Source of the DNA: Candidatus Binatia bacterium
GTDB taxonomy: Bacteria > Desulfobacterota > Binatia > UBA12015
Reading direction: 5' to 3'
Assembly: GCA_029243485.1 (NCBI GenBank)
Contig: JAQWRY010000085.1
Span: forward strand, 45,834 to 109,833
DNA length: 64,000 bases
The notes under the pieces are model-generated. The model worked only from the letters and a program-made list of their open reading frames with translations. It was not told the DNA's origin and ran no database searches. Of the stretch, positions 1-7,860 are shown piece after piece. The translations under genes and the position numbers were made by a program. The stretch's first letter is position 1, and each line of letters starts with the position of its first letter.

Positions 1-251
1 GGCCCGAGCCAACAGGTCGCGGGGGCGGTCTGTGTGAGCGACGAGGCCCTGATCCAAGCTGCGCGCCTGGCCCTCGGCCTGCGTGATCAGCAAATGGAGC
101 GAGTCATGAATCTCTGAGAGTCGGCTTCACGCTCCTGCCAGATCTTCGTGGGATCGCGTATAAGGCGGTAGAACAGGCCGCCCAGCAAGGCGATCAGAAT
201 CACACCGACTGCGACACCCGCGAACCGGAGGATCTCTTGCGTCGGAATCAT
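1..251 (-). pseudogene. Frameshifted small membrane protein gene downstream of fliA (DUF6115/SwrB-like), partial
   Basis: An ATG at 251-249 follows an AGGTGA ribosome site and opens a 54-codon frame that stops at 87-89. It encodes one N-terminal membrane helix (roughly residues 9-28), then a charged stretch. Past about position 118 the other frame continues coherent coding to the window edge, with a charged helical sequence containing AEGQARSLDQGL. This looks like one gene with a single-base indel. Small single-pass proteins of the DUF6115/SwrB type often follow the motility sigma factor, and this gene lies 3 nt after fliA. The family call rests on layout and a weak helical resemblance. A sequencing error could also explain the shift. 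Confidence 0.5.
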
Positions 252-254
252 GTG

Positions 255-1013
255 TCACCTCTTCCCGGCACTTTCACGCAGGAAGCCGCGCAACCGCAGC
301 AACGCCCGCGAATGGAGCTGCGACACCCGCGACTCGGTGAGATCCAGCACTTCGCCGGCCTCCCGCATCGTGAGGCCTTCGTGATAGTACAGTTCGATCA
401 CCGTGCGTTCCTTCTGCGGCAGTCGATCGACGGCCTTCGCCAGAAATTCGACGCGCTCGCGTTCGAGCACCGCGTCCTCCGGGTCCAGGGAATCACTGGC
501 GAGGACCTCCTCGCCCGTGGCCTTTCCATCGCGACCCGTCGACAGGTCTTCGAGACTCAACAAGCCGCCGCGGCCGATCTCGCCCAGGATCGCATGGAGT
601 TCCGGGAGAGACTTGCCGAGCTCCTCGGCGACCTCCTCCTCCGTCGCGGCGCGACCGTGTCGCGTCTCGAGGAGTTGGTAGGTCTTCTCCAGAAGCTTCG
701 CCTTCTCGCGCGTGCTCCGGGCGGTCGTGTCCTGCCCGCGAAGCCGATCGAGGATCGCACCGCGGATGCGGACCTGCGCGTAGGTCTCGAAGGCCGCGGC
801 TTTGCTCGGATCGAACCGCTGGAGGGCATCCAGCAATCCACCGAGTCCCCAGCTCACGAGTTCGGAGTCTTCGACGCCCGGGGGCTTCCGGGGCGTCAGG
901 CGACGCACGACCCGACGCACGAGCGGGAGATACTTGCGCACTGTGTCGTCGGAAATCGGCGGAGGCGCGACGGCCGGGCCGCCGCCCTCCTCAATCTGGC
1001 TCGAAATACTCAC
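255..1013 (-). CDS. fliA: Flagellar sigma factor FliA (sigma-28)
   Basis: This RNA polymerase sigma factor directs transcription of late flagellar and chemotaxis genes. The 252-residue product has the family layout: region 2 with YLPLVRRVVRRL and FETYAQVRIRGAILDRLRG (about residues 28-95), a region 3 segment (about 105-150), and region 4 with LPQKERTVIELYYHEGLTMREAG and a helix-turn-helix (about 195-245). The GTG start at 1013 overlaps the FlhG stop by 4 nt (GTGA), so translation is probably coupled. The frame is intact although neighbouring flagellar genes are broken. With flagellin and hook genes decayed here, its present targets are uncertain. Confidence 0.93.
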   Translation of the reverse strand: MSISSQIEEGGGPAVAPPPISDDTVRKYLPLVRRVVRRLTPRKPPGVEDSELVSWGLGGLLDALQRFDPSKAAAFETYAQVRIRGAILDRLRGQDTTARSTREKAKLLEKTYQLLETRHGRAATEEEVAEELGKSLPELHAILGEIGRGGLLSLEDLSTGRDGKATGEEVLASDSLDPEDAVLERERVEFLAKAVDRLPQKERTVIELYYHEGLTMREAGEVLDLTESRVSQLHSRALLRLRGFLRESAGKR

Positions 1014-2326
1014 GGTTGGACTCCTTCGAGAAGACGGCGGAAGAAGAACTGCAGGCCGCCCTTAGGTCGAGGCTTTGTCGGAAGCGACAGCACTCGATCG
1101 GCGAGATAGTCGAATGCGCGGCTCACCTGGGCCCGCGGTGCCAGCTCGATCACGGCCTGCTGGCGGCGAACCGCTTCGGGCAGCTCCGCGTCGTACGGGA
1201 TGAACCCGTCGTAGCGGAGCGAGACGTCGAGGAATCGGGCAGCCACGCGCGAGAGATGCGCGAAGGTCCGATCCGCCTCGGAGTCGTTCCGCGCCATGTT
1301 CACCAAGACGCCGAACTCCTGTTCCGCGTATCGAGTCGAGAGGACCTTAATCAGCGCGTAGGCGTCGGTGAGAGAGGTCGGTTCCGGCGTGACGACCACC
1401 ATGGTCTCCTGCGCCGCCGTGGCGAAGAACGTGACATTCGAAGAGATGCCCGCAGCCGTGTCGACGAGCAGCACGTCGAACTGCTCCTCGAGGGAATCGA
1501 CTTGCTCGAGGAGGTGCAATCGTTCCCCTGCTCCAAGCTGCGTCATGTCCTCGAACCCGCTCGAGGCAGGAACGAGGCGAATGCCTTGTGGTCCGTCAAT
1601 CAGCACATCGGCGAGACTGCACTCCCCGTGGATCACGTGGCGCATCGTCGCGCGCGGATGCAGGCCGAGGAGCGTGTCGAGGTTCGCCAAGCCGAGGTCC
1701 GCGTCGAGGACGATCACGCGCTGCCCACGCCGGGCGAGCGCAACTGCAAGGTTGGCGACGACGTTCGTCTTGCCGACACCACCCTTTCCGCTCGAGACGG
1801 CGATCGCGCGAAACGACGACATCGGTTCGACCGACACCGATTCACGACGCCCGCTCTTCAACGCCGCGGCTCGCGGCGGGAACGGGACGACGTTGCCTCC
1901 CGGCGATGGCTGTTCCGATTGCCCTGCCGCCACTGTCGCGTTCGCGACTCCCTCATTCGATGCCCGATCCGCCTTCATCATGCCTCCACTTTCCACCCGC
2001 TCGGTGCAGCTCACGATCTCCGTGAGACGCACACCGAACTTCTCATTCACCACGACGGCCTCGCCGCGGGCGGTGGGCTTCCCGTTCACGAGGATGTCGA
2101 GCGGCTCGCCGGCGAGCTTCCCGAGCTCGACGACCGATCCCGACACCAGCGCCAGGAGCTGCCGAACCGGCATGCGCGTACGACCGAGCTCGACCGTGAC
2201 CGACATCGGCACGTCGAGCAGCAGATCGATGCCGGGCGGTTCGTTGGATACCGCAGCGGCGGTTTCCGGCGGCGGCAGCGGCGCAGGTTCGGCCACTTTG
2301 CGCTCGATAGTCTGTTCTTCACTCAT
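1010..2326 (-). CDS. FliN-FlhG fusion: C-ring switch protein joined to MinD-like flagellar ATPase
   Basis: One uninterrupted 438-codon frame contains two flagellar proteins. Residues 1-115 carry a FliN SpoA domain (about 30-108, with DVPMSVTVELGRTRMPVRQL and FGVRLTEIV). Residues 116-438 are FlhG/FleN, a MinD-type ATPase that sets flagellar number: deviant Walker A SSGKGGVGKT near 178-187, DADLGLANLD near 205, and a DTAAG switch. In most flagellar operons fliO-fliP-fliQ-fliR-flhB-flhA-flhF lie between fliN and flhG; all are missing here. FlhG's usual DQAxxLR start, which activates FlhF, is not visible. An internal ribosome site and tandem ATG at the junction could also give free FlhG. Either an in-frame deletion or a genuine fusion would explain it. 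Confidence 0.85.
   Translation of the reverse strand: MSEEQTIERKVAEPAPLPPPETAAAVSNEPPGIDLLLDVPMSVTVELGRTRMPVRQLLALVSGSVVELGKLAGEPLDILVNGKPTARGEAVVVNEKFGVRLTEIVSCTERVESGGMMKADRASNEGVANATVAAGQSEQPSPGGNVVPFPPRAAALKSGRRESVSVEPMSSFRAIAVSSGKGGVGKTNVVANLAVALARRGQRVIVLDADLGLANLDTLLGLHPRATMRHVIHGECSLADVLIDGPQGIRLVPASSGFEDMTQLGAGERLHLLEQVDSLEEQFDVLLVDTAAGISSNVTFFATAAQETMVVVTPEPTSLTDAYALIKVLSTRYAEQEFGVLVNMARNDSEADRTFAHLSRVAARFLDVSLRYDGFIPYDAELPEAVRRQQAVIELAPRAQVSRAFDYLADRVLSLPTKPRPKGGLQFFFRRLLEGVQP
1976..1987 (-). promoter_or_regulatory. Internal ribosome site and tandem ATG at the FliN/FlhG junction
   Basis: On the minus strand GGAGG (1987-1983) precedes two consecutive ATG codons (1981-1979 and 1978-1976), both in frame with the upstream FliN coding. 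Spacing to the second ATG is 4 nt. This would allow FlhG to be made separately, and it may be the original flhG start retained after an upstream deletion. Confidence 0.45.
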
Positions 2327-2329
2327 CGG

Positions 2330-3298
2330 TCAGGTCTCCTGCGTGAAAGAGAGGATGCGCACCACATGCCTGCCGCGGTTCGTTCCGGCGAGCCCCGTCA
2401 TGACCGGCTGGCCCTCGACGAGAACGGATACGTGGTCGTCTCCCCGCGTGGGCAGCGGCAGAACGTCGCCGACCTCCAGGCGAAGAAGCTCGCGGGCCGA
2501 GAGAGTGTTCGTTCCGAGTTCGACGCTCAGGTCGACGTCGGTCTGCTGGATCGCGCCAATCAATGAGTTCAGCCATCCGTTGTCGGCATCCGCCGGGATC
2601 GAGTGGCTCTCGCCGAGGCGAGCGCGCAGCGGCTCGAGCATGGCGGCCGGGAGCGTGAGCGTGAGCTTCGTCGGTCCACCGCCGAGGTCACACTGAAGAT
2701 CCACTGCGAGGACCATGTCTTCGGTGGCGGCAATCGACACGATGGCGGCGTTCACTTCGGTCCGTAGGAAGCTGCAACTCAGCTCGGCCACGAGTGACCA
2801 GGCATCCTGTAGGTCCGCGAGGACCGTTGAGGCCACCCGCGAGACGACTTGCAGCTCGATCGGCGAGTATTCCCCGATCTCCAACGTCGTGGGCGGCCGC
2901 CCCTGGCCACCGAACATGCGGTCGACCAGCTGGGACATGAGCGAAGGCCCGAGAACGAGGAGGCCGTTCCCCGACAAAGGCGCCATCGAGAACAAGCTCA
3001 GCGATGCACCCGGCTCGATTCGGTTCCGGAAACGGCCGTAGCGGAGCACCTCGACGTTTGTGATCTCGATTTCGGCGCTCGAGCCGAGCACGTGGCTCAG
3101 CGACTTCCGAAGCCGGCGCACGAAGCGATCATGAACCAGCTCGAGGCCCGGAAACTGCCGGCCCGCAGCGCGTTCTTCGCCGACGAGGTTGTAGGGGCGA
3201 GGAGCATCGCAAGGAGGCTTGTCCTCGATCGCGACGTCGCCGTCCTGCATGCCCTTCAGTAGGGCGTCGACCTCGTCCTGTGAGAGAGTACTGTCCAC
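2330..3298 (-). CDS. fliM: Flagellar motor switch protein FliM
   Basis: FliM is the C-ring protein that binds CheY-P and links FliG to FliN. The chosen start is GTG 3298, behind AGGAG at 5 nt and followed by DSTLSQDEVDALLKG, the conserved N-terminal CheY-docking motif. This gives 322 residues, normal for the family; the frame stays open further upstream but overlaps fliL. A CheC-like middle domain contains RFRNRIEPGASLSLFSMAPL and LVDRMFGGQGRP (about 90-140). A C-terminal SpoA domain covers about 245-320, with ELGTNTLSARELLRLEVGDV. It sits 8 nt after fliL and 3 nt before the FliN-FlhG frame. No frameshift is seen. Confidence 0.92.
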   Translation of the reverse strand: MDSTLSQDEVDALLKGMQDGDVAIEDKPPCDAPRPYNLVGEERAAGRQFPGLELVHDRFVRRLRKSLSHVLGSSAEIEITNVEVLRYGRFRNRIEPGASLSLFSMAPLSGNGLLVLGPSLMSQLVDRMFGGQGRPPTTLEIGEYSPIELQVVSRVASTVLADLQDAWSLVAELSCSFLRTEVNAAIVSIAATEDMVLAVDLQCDLGGGPTKLTLTLPAAMLEPLRARLGESHSIPADADNGWLNSLIGAIQQTDVDLSVELGTNTLSARELLRLEVGDVLPLPTRGDDHVSVLVEGQPVMTGLAGTNRGRHVVRILSFTQET

Positions 3299-3306
3299 CG
3301 GAGCTC

Positions 3307-3762
3307 CTACTGAACGATGAACTCTGTGAAGTAGACGGCGCGGACGGAATCGGCCTGAAACGCCTGATTGGTGCGGCCGATCATCTCCTCGCTGAGGATG
3401 TGATCGCGGATCTGAGGCATCCGCGCGTCGAGCCACGCAGGGGGCTCTGCACCGGCGAACTCGAGCTGGATGGTCGTCTTGATGTACCGCCCGGCGTTCT
3501 CATCCGAGAGGTTCGCGATGAACGGGTCGAGAGGCTCGATCGACGTCGGCGCAAAGTCGGGCGACGGGTCGGTCTCCATCTCCGCCATGAGGACTTCGGG
3601 CGCTCCGATCGGGAGCAGGCCGGCGAAGTACGCCCCTGCACCGCCGGAGAGCAGAAGCACGGGCAAGCCGATCAGGAGAAGCTTCTTGGAGCCTCCACCC
3701 GACTTGACCTCTGCTTCCTCACCCTGTGGACCTTCACCTTCGACACCTGCCGCCGCTGCCAT
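3307..3762 (-). CDS. fliL: Flagellar basal body-associated protein FliL
   Basis: FliL is a single-pass inner-membrane protein that surrounds the stator at the flagellar base. The 151-residue product has a short acidic cytoplasmic tail, a membrane helix at about 27-48 (KLLLIGLPVLLLSGGAGAYF) and a periplasmic FliL domain with YIKTTIQLEF and the usual C-terminal VRAVYFTEFIVQ. It lies directly upstream of fliM. The motA/motB pair often found before fliL is absent; the next thing upstream is the broken flgE. Confidence 0.88.
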   Translation of the reverse strand: MAAAAGVEGEGPQGEEAEVKSGGGSKKLLLIGLPVLLLSGGAGAYFAGLLPIGAPEVLMAEMETDPSPDFAPTSIEPLDPFIANLSDENAGRYIKTTIQLEFAGAEPPAWLDARMPQIRDHILSEEMIGRTNQAFQADSVRAVYFTEFIVQ

Positions 3763-3958
3763 CGAACCCTCCTTGCCGCCCGCATCCCAGACAGGGAAGA
3801 CAGGCCGGCGAAGGCCCTAAGAGCAAGCGTCGTGCCTGTTCGGGAGGAGCGGACTGTTCTGGAAAAGCTCGCACGAACCCTGCGAAAAAAGTGAGTTCGG
3901 GCGCCTGTCCCACAACGGTGCAGGTGCCGCAGCTGGTTTCCGTCAGGGGGCCGGGCCT

Positions 3959-3984
3959 CGCGCGGCCAGAATTCTGACCGCGCG
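3959..3984. repeat. 26-nt near-perfect palindrome between flgE remnant and fliL
   Basis: CGCGCGG and CCGCGCG arms enclose the palindromic core CAGAATTCTG; only one base pair in the 26 nt fails to match. No T-run follows on either strand, so it is not a classical terminator. It could be a regulator site or a scar of rearrangement. Confidence 0.5.
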
Positions 3985-3997
3985 GCGCCCTGTCAGA

Positions 3998-4605
3998 CTA
4001 TCGGACGATCTTCAGGAAGTCGTTCAGAAATCCTTCGCTGGACTGCTCGATGACCCGGCCGAGGCCCGCGGAGTCCAGGGTGACGATGGGTCGGGGTGCG
4101 GGACCCGGCCGATTCCCGGTAGAGCCCGTTGTCGAGCCTCGAAAGGCGGTCCGGGGCCGCGAAGTGGGCCAGGGCGAGCTGGTAGAAGGGCCGGTCAACG
4201 CGATGTCCGCGGCGAGTCTGCCACCCGCACGTTGGTAGTGTAGTTCGAGCTTGCGAACGCCGAATCCCAATCGGTTGGGTCAAAGGACCCCAGGGGCTCG
4301 GTCGCGTCCGCCGAAAAGTTGTTCTGGAGCGAGATCGTCCCGGTCTGCCGGACCTCCGTGTGGATGTTCCCGAAATCGGTGTCGACCTTCGGACCCGTGG
4401 CAGAGCCTGTCGAATCCAGCTCATAGCCCTGGGCCTGATGTCCCTGTCCGGTCACCAGTTGGGCATCGGAGTTGAGCAGAAAGTTTCCGGGGCGGGTGTA
4501 CACAAAGCCCGCGCCCTCCTTCACCACGAAGAATCCCCGCCCCTCGATGCTGCCCTGAACGAACGACGTGCTCGAATTCGCGAGCCGGGCCGCCGGGGTG
4601 GGAGG
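3998..4605 (-). pseudogene. flgE: Flagellar hook protein FlgE remnant, several frameshifts and deletions
   Basis: FlgE builds the extracellular hook. Three minus-strand frames each hold part of it. About 4605-4200 carries the N-terminal hook region (TSFVQGSIEGRGFFVVKEG, YTRPGNFLLNSDAQLVTG) and a middle segment (SFDPTDWDSAFASSNYTT). Another frame near 4190-4110 holds the C-terminal hook/rod motif YQLALAHFAAPDRLSRLDNG. A third, ending at 3998, holds GLGRVIEQSSEGFLNDFLKI. The remnant is about 600 nt, against 1.2 kb or more for a normal flgE, and the first ~80 residues are missing. It cannot give a working hook protein. Confidence 0.75.
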
Positions 4606-4609
4606 CCTG

Positions 4610-4885
4610 GTCGACGTCGGGCTTGGTTTCGGTGTCGGTGTTCTGGAGTGAGTCACGCGCTTCGCGGTCGGCGCCCCCATCGATGCGCAGACCGCCCAGG
4701 AGCAGCACGGGGATGCCGGAGTTCAGATCGACGCCCGTGACCCTGCCCTGGATGAAGGTCGGAACCGCGGTGAAAGTGCCGTCCCCCCGTGCTGGAACAG
4801 ACGACGACTTCGGCCGTGCCCGACGCAGCCCGGACTTCGTGGCCCAACAGGCCCAACGCATCCACCTGCGAGCCGCCCAAAGGGA
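4610..4885 (-). pseudogene. flgD: Hook-capping protein FlgD remnant, frameshifted
   Basis: FlgD scaffolds hook assembly and is normally encoded just before flgE. Two minus-strand frames together give a FlgD-like C-terminal part: ALGLLGHEVRAASGTAEVVV (about 4860-4800), then in a shifted frame GRVTGVDLNSGIPVLLLGG (about 4745-4690). The N-terminal half is missing and the copy runs into the flgE remnant. The assignment rests on the LLGxEV and VTGVxL patterns plus position before flgE. Boundaries are approximate. Confidence 0.55.
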
Positions 4886-4921
4886 AGGAGAATCCAATGG
4901 GTCAGAAAGAGCGCGGAGAAG

Positions 4922-5191
4922 GTGGTCTGCGACATTCAGCGCAAAACCCGCCGCCGTTTTTCGGCGGAAGAGAAGATTCGGATGGTCCTCGAAGGACTGC
5001 GCGGGGAGGAGAGCATTGCGGCTCTGTGTCGTCGCGAGAGGCTCGCTCCGAATTTGTACTACCGGTGGTCCAAGGAGTTTCTGGAGGCCGGGAAGAAGCG
5101 GCTGCTGGGAGACATGAAGCGCGAGGCGAGCGCCCGTGAGGTAAAGGGTCTGCCGGATGAGAACGACCGCTTGAAGCACGCTCTGGCCGAG
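4922..5191 (+). mobile_element. IS3-type transposase OrfA remnant
   Basis: About 90 residues of a helix-turn-helix OrfA open at GTG 4922, with FSAEEKIRMVLEGLRGEES, ALCRRERLAPNLYYRWSKEF and KRLLGDMKREA. This is the DNA-binding subunit of IS3-group elements. The frame leaves the family pattern at about 5191, where sequence switches abruptly to a flagellin C-terminus. No OrfB (DDE) follows and no terminal inverted repeats were recognised. It is a truncated, immobile copy sitting inside the flagellar remnants, and may have taken part in their loss. Confidence 0.8.
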
Positions 5192-5387
5192 ACGGTGGAT
5201 GTGTCGGCGAGCAGCCTCGCGATCGCGACGCTCGGGGTTGCGGATCAGGGCTCGGCGCAGTCGGCCATCGGGGCGATCATCACGGCGATCGAAACGATCG
5301 CGACCAAACGCGGTAGCCACGGCGCGGTGGGCCGTCCTGGCCCAGGCCAATCAGCAGCCGGCCCTGGCGCTCCATCTCCTCGGGTAG
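5192..5387 (+). pseudogene. fliC: Flagellin C-terminal remnant
   Basis: From about 5192 the plus strand reads SASSLAIATLGVADQGSAQS then AIITAIETIATKRGSHGAV, the pattern of the flagellin C-terminal D1 helix. After an internal deletion and frame change it resumes as VLAQANQQPALALHLLG before TAG at 5385-5387, which matches the flagellin C-terminal end. About 40 residues between the two blocks and the whole N-terminal part are missing. It is joined directly to the IS3 OrfA remnant. It is not functional as flagellin. Confidence 0.72.
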
Positions 5388-5390
5388 GCG

Positions 5391-6320
5391 CTAGTCCACG
5401 ACTTGCTTTGCCAGGGCCGCACAGCGGCTCTCGAGATCCGCCCGATCGAGATCTCGGCCAATCCAGACCAACGCGCTCGTCCCGGGTTCCGGAACGGGCT
5501 CGAACGGTTCCATCTCGAAGCGACCGGCGACTGCGTTGATTAGCGTCCATCGAGGTCCGCCGTCGGTCCGCACCAGCCCCTTGGCGCGGTACACGTTGTC
5601 GGGAAGCTGATCGAGAAGATCTTCCAGGGCCTCGTCATCCAGGACGTGGTCCGTCGTGAAGGTGTATGTCTCGAAGCTCGGCGAATGCGTCGGGTGCCCG
5701 TGCTTTTCCGCCGGCGCGTTCGATCCGTCCCAGAGCGCCCCCGTCTCGAGGATCGCCTGAGTCGGGACCTCCCCGCGGACTCCCCGAATCATCGGCGCCC
5801 TCTCGTTGCACCGGCGGACCGCCTGCGTCGCGGCCTGGCCGTCATCGGGCACCAGATCGAGCTTGTTCAACACGAGCATGTCGGCGCGTTCGATCTGAAG
5901 GGTCGCCTCGGGCACCTCGTCGAGAACGCGCTCCACGTTGGCCGCATCCACGACGGTGACGAGGGCATCCACTCGATAGAACTCGTCGAGGCCCGGCCGG
6001 GAGAAGGTCCAGGCGACCGGCAGCGGATCCGCGAGGCCGGTTGTCTCGAGGACCAGATGGTCGAAGCCCCCGCGATCGCGGAGGTCGAACAGGGTCTGCT
6101 TCAGGTCCTCATTGAGTGCGCAGCATAGGCACCCGTTATCGAGTTCGACGAACTGCTCCGCACCCGCGACGCGTCGGCCATCGATTCCGATCTCGCCGAA
6201 TTCGTTGACGACCACCGCGATCCGCAGCCCCGCGGGATCCGCCAGCAAGCGATTGAGGAGTGTCGTCTTCCCGCTGCCGAGGAAGCCGGACAACACCGTC
6301 ACCGGGACCCGTACTTTCAC
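5391..6320 (-). CDS. CobW/YjiA-family G3E GTPase, putative metal chaperone
   Basis: G3E GTPases of this type insert or traffic metal ions (zinc, cobalt) using GTP. The 309-residue product shows Walker [12 protein letters not shown] (12-22), the CxCC metal site in [15 protein letters not shown] (the family's E[ST][ST]GLADP motif), the guanine-specificity motif NKLD, and a CobW C-terminal domain with [21 protein letters not shown] His-containing loop ([10 protein letters not shown]) precedes the C-terminal domain. It is convergent with the flagellin remnant and divergent from the next gene. No zinc-uptake regulator site was recognised. The substrate metal is not determined. Confidence 0.85.
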   Translation of the reverse strand: MKVRVPVTVLSGFLGSGKTTLLNRLLADPAGLRIAVVVNEFGEIGIDGRRVAGAEQFVELDNGCLCCALNEDLKQTLFDLRDRGGFDHLVLETTGLADPLPVAWTFSRPGLDEFYRVDALVTVVDAANVERVLDEVPEATLQIERADMLVLNKLDLVPDDGQAATQAVRRCNERAPMIRGVRGEVPTQAILETGALWDGSNAPAEKHGHPTHSPSFETYTFTTDHVLDDEALEDLLDQLPDNVYRAKGLVRTDGGPRWTLINAVAGRFEMEPFEPVPEPGTSALVWIGRDLDRADLESRCAALAKQVVD

Positions 6321-6448
6321 CTAGTAGGAACCATAGCAGACGGCGATCCAAAGGCGGAGCACTGGCGCGGCTTGGGCCGTGCATTCCAACTGCCTGAACA
6401 GCAGCCCCTTGCTCCGCGCCGGTACCACCACGTAACGTACACGCTGGG

Positions 6449-6991
6449 ATGGACACGATTCGAGATCTGCTGCGCCCCGCCGCCCGAATGCCCAGTGACA
6501 TGGCACTCGTCCAGGCGAAGCTCGGCGACGCGGAGCACGCCAAAGCCATCGTGACCCTCCTTGATCTCTACGCCCAGGAGAAGATGGGCATCGGCCGGCC
6601 GCTTTCGGACGACGTGAAGAAGCGGATCGTGCCCGGCCTGCGTCAGCATCCAGCCGCCATCGCAATCCTCGCGTTTCGCACGAACGAGCCCGTGGGCGTC
6701 ACCGTATGCTTTCGCGGCTTCTCGACCTTTCAGGGACAGGCCGTCGTCAACGTCCACGACCTCTTCGTCAAGCGAGAATTCCGGGGTCGACAGATCGGCC
6801 GTGAACTCCTCCGCTTCGTCGAGCGCAAGGCGCAGTCGATCGGTGCCGCGAAGATCACGCTCGAGGTCCGGGAAGACAACAAGCCCGCGCTGCGCCTCTA
6901 CGAGAGCGACGGTTTCGAAGGCCAGCGAGCGCCCGACGGGCGTCCACGGACGCTCTTCCTCGAGAAGACCCTTCCACCCCGGAAGACCTGA
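6449..6991 (+). CDS. GNAT-family N-acetyltransferase
   Basis: This is a predicted acetyl-CoA-dependent N-acetyltransferase of 180 residues. The GNAT core covers about 20-170: VVNVHDLFVKREFRGRQIGR contains the acetyl-CoA pyrophosphate-binding loop (R/QxxGxG/A type), followed by LLRFVERKAQSIGAAKITLE and the terminal NKPALRLYESDGFEG motif. The strong VHDLFV strand before the loop resembles small GNATs of the Gna1/YhdJ-like group. The substrate cannot be read from the sequence. It ends 2 nt before the S-formylglutathione hydrolase gene, so the two are probably cotranscribed. Confidence 0.85.
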   Translation: MDTIRDLLRPAARMPSDMALVQAKLGDAEHAKAIVTLLDLYAQEKMGIGRPLSDDVKKRIVPGLRQHPAAIAILAFRTNEPVGVTVCFRGFSTFQGQAVVNVHDLFVKREFRGRQIGRELLRFVERKAQSIGAAKITLEVREDNKPALRLYESDGFEGQRAPDGRPRTLFLEKTLPPRKT

Positions 6992-6993
6992 AC

Positions 6994-7839
6994 ATGTCGT
7001 CCATCGAAACGCTCTCGAGCCAGCAATGCTTCGGCGGCGAGGTCCGGTTCTGTCGTCACGCATCCAGCTCGACGCGAACCGACATGGAGTTTTCCGTATT
7101 CGTCCCGCCGGCCGCCGCGAACGGCCCCGTGCCGGTCGTCTACTGGCTGTCGGGCCTGACCTGCACGGCCGAGAACTTCACCGCGAAGGCCGGCGCGCAA
7201 CGCTTCGCCGCCGAGCACGGCCTTCTCCTCGTTGCACCGGACACGAGTCCCCGCGGCGCCGGCGTTGCCGGCGAAGACAAGACCTACGATCTCGGCACCG
7301 GCGCCGGCTTCTACCTCAACGCGACCGTGGCGAAGTGGGCCGCGAACTACCGCATGTACGACTACGTCGTCGAAGAACTCCCCGAGTTGATCCGCAGCGC
7401 CTTCCCCGCCCGTGCCGACCGCGAGTCGATCTTCGGCCATTCGATGGGAGGACACGGCGCTCTCGTCTGCGCGCTTCGCAACCCGGGCCGATATCGCTCG
7501 GTCTCCGCGTTCGCGCCAATCGTAGCTCCGACGGCTTGCCCCTGGGGGGAACGGGCCTTCACCGAGTATCTCGGCCCCGACCGCACGACCTGGGAAGCCT
7601 GGGACGCACACCTGCTGGTGCGCGGGGCCTCAGAGCGGCTCCCTCTTCTAATCGACCAGGGAGAGGCGGATGGCTTCCTCACAGACCAACTGATGCCCGA
7701 GCGCATGGAAGAGGCCTGCCGCGCAGTCGATCATCCGATCGAGGTCCGACGCCGTCCCGGGTACGACCATAGCTACTACTTCATCGCGAGCTTCGTCGGC
7801 GAGCACCTCGCGCATCACGCACGGGCGCTCGCCGACTGA
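6994..7839 (+). CDS. fghA: S-formylglutathione hydrolase (esterase D family)
   Basis: FghA hydrolyses S-formylglutathione to formate and glutathione, the second step of glutathione-dependent formaldehyde detoxification. The 281-residue alpha/beta hydrolase has the nucleophile motif GHSMGG with Ser150, a later Asp in LLIDQGEADGFL and His in RPGYDHSYYFI. WLSGLTCTAENF and APDTSPRG are typical of esterase D proteins. The glutathione-dependent formaldehyde dehydrogenase partner is not nearby; the zinc dehydrogenase at 17 kb is of a different subgroup. It follows the GNAT gene by 2 nt. Confidence 0.92.
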   Translation: MSSIETLSSQQCFGGEVRFCRHASSSTRTDMEFSVFVPPAAANGPVPVVYWLSGLTCTAENFTAKAGAQRFAAEHGLLLVAPDTSPRGAGVAGEDKTYDLGTGAGFYLNATVAKWAANYRMYDYVVEELPELIRSAFPARADRESIFGHSMGGHGALVCALRNPGRYRSVSAFAPIVAPTACPWGERAFTEYLGPDRTTWEAWDAHLLVRGASERLPLLIDQGEADGFLTDQLMPERMEEACRAVDHPIEVRRRPGYDHSYYFIASFVGEHLAHHARALAD

Positions 7840-7860
7840 CCTCGCGGCGTCACTCGCGGC

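Noticed and set aside
1016..2696. Long plus-strand frames opposite FliN-FlhG
   Set aside because: Two overlapping frames over the same bases, both antisense to well-conserved motifs (SpoA, Walker A).
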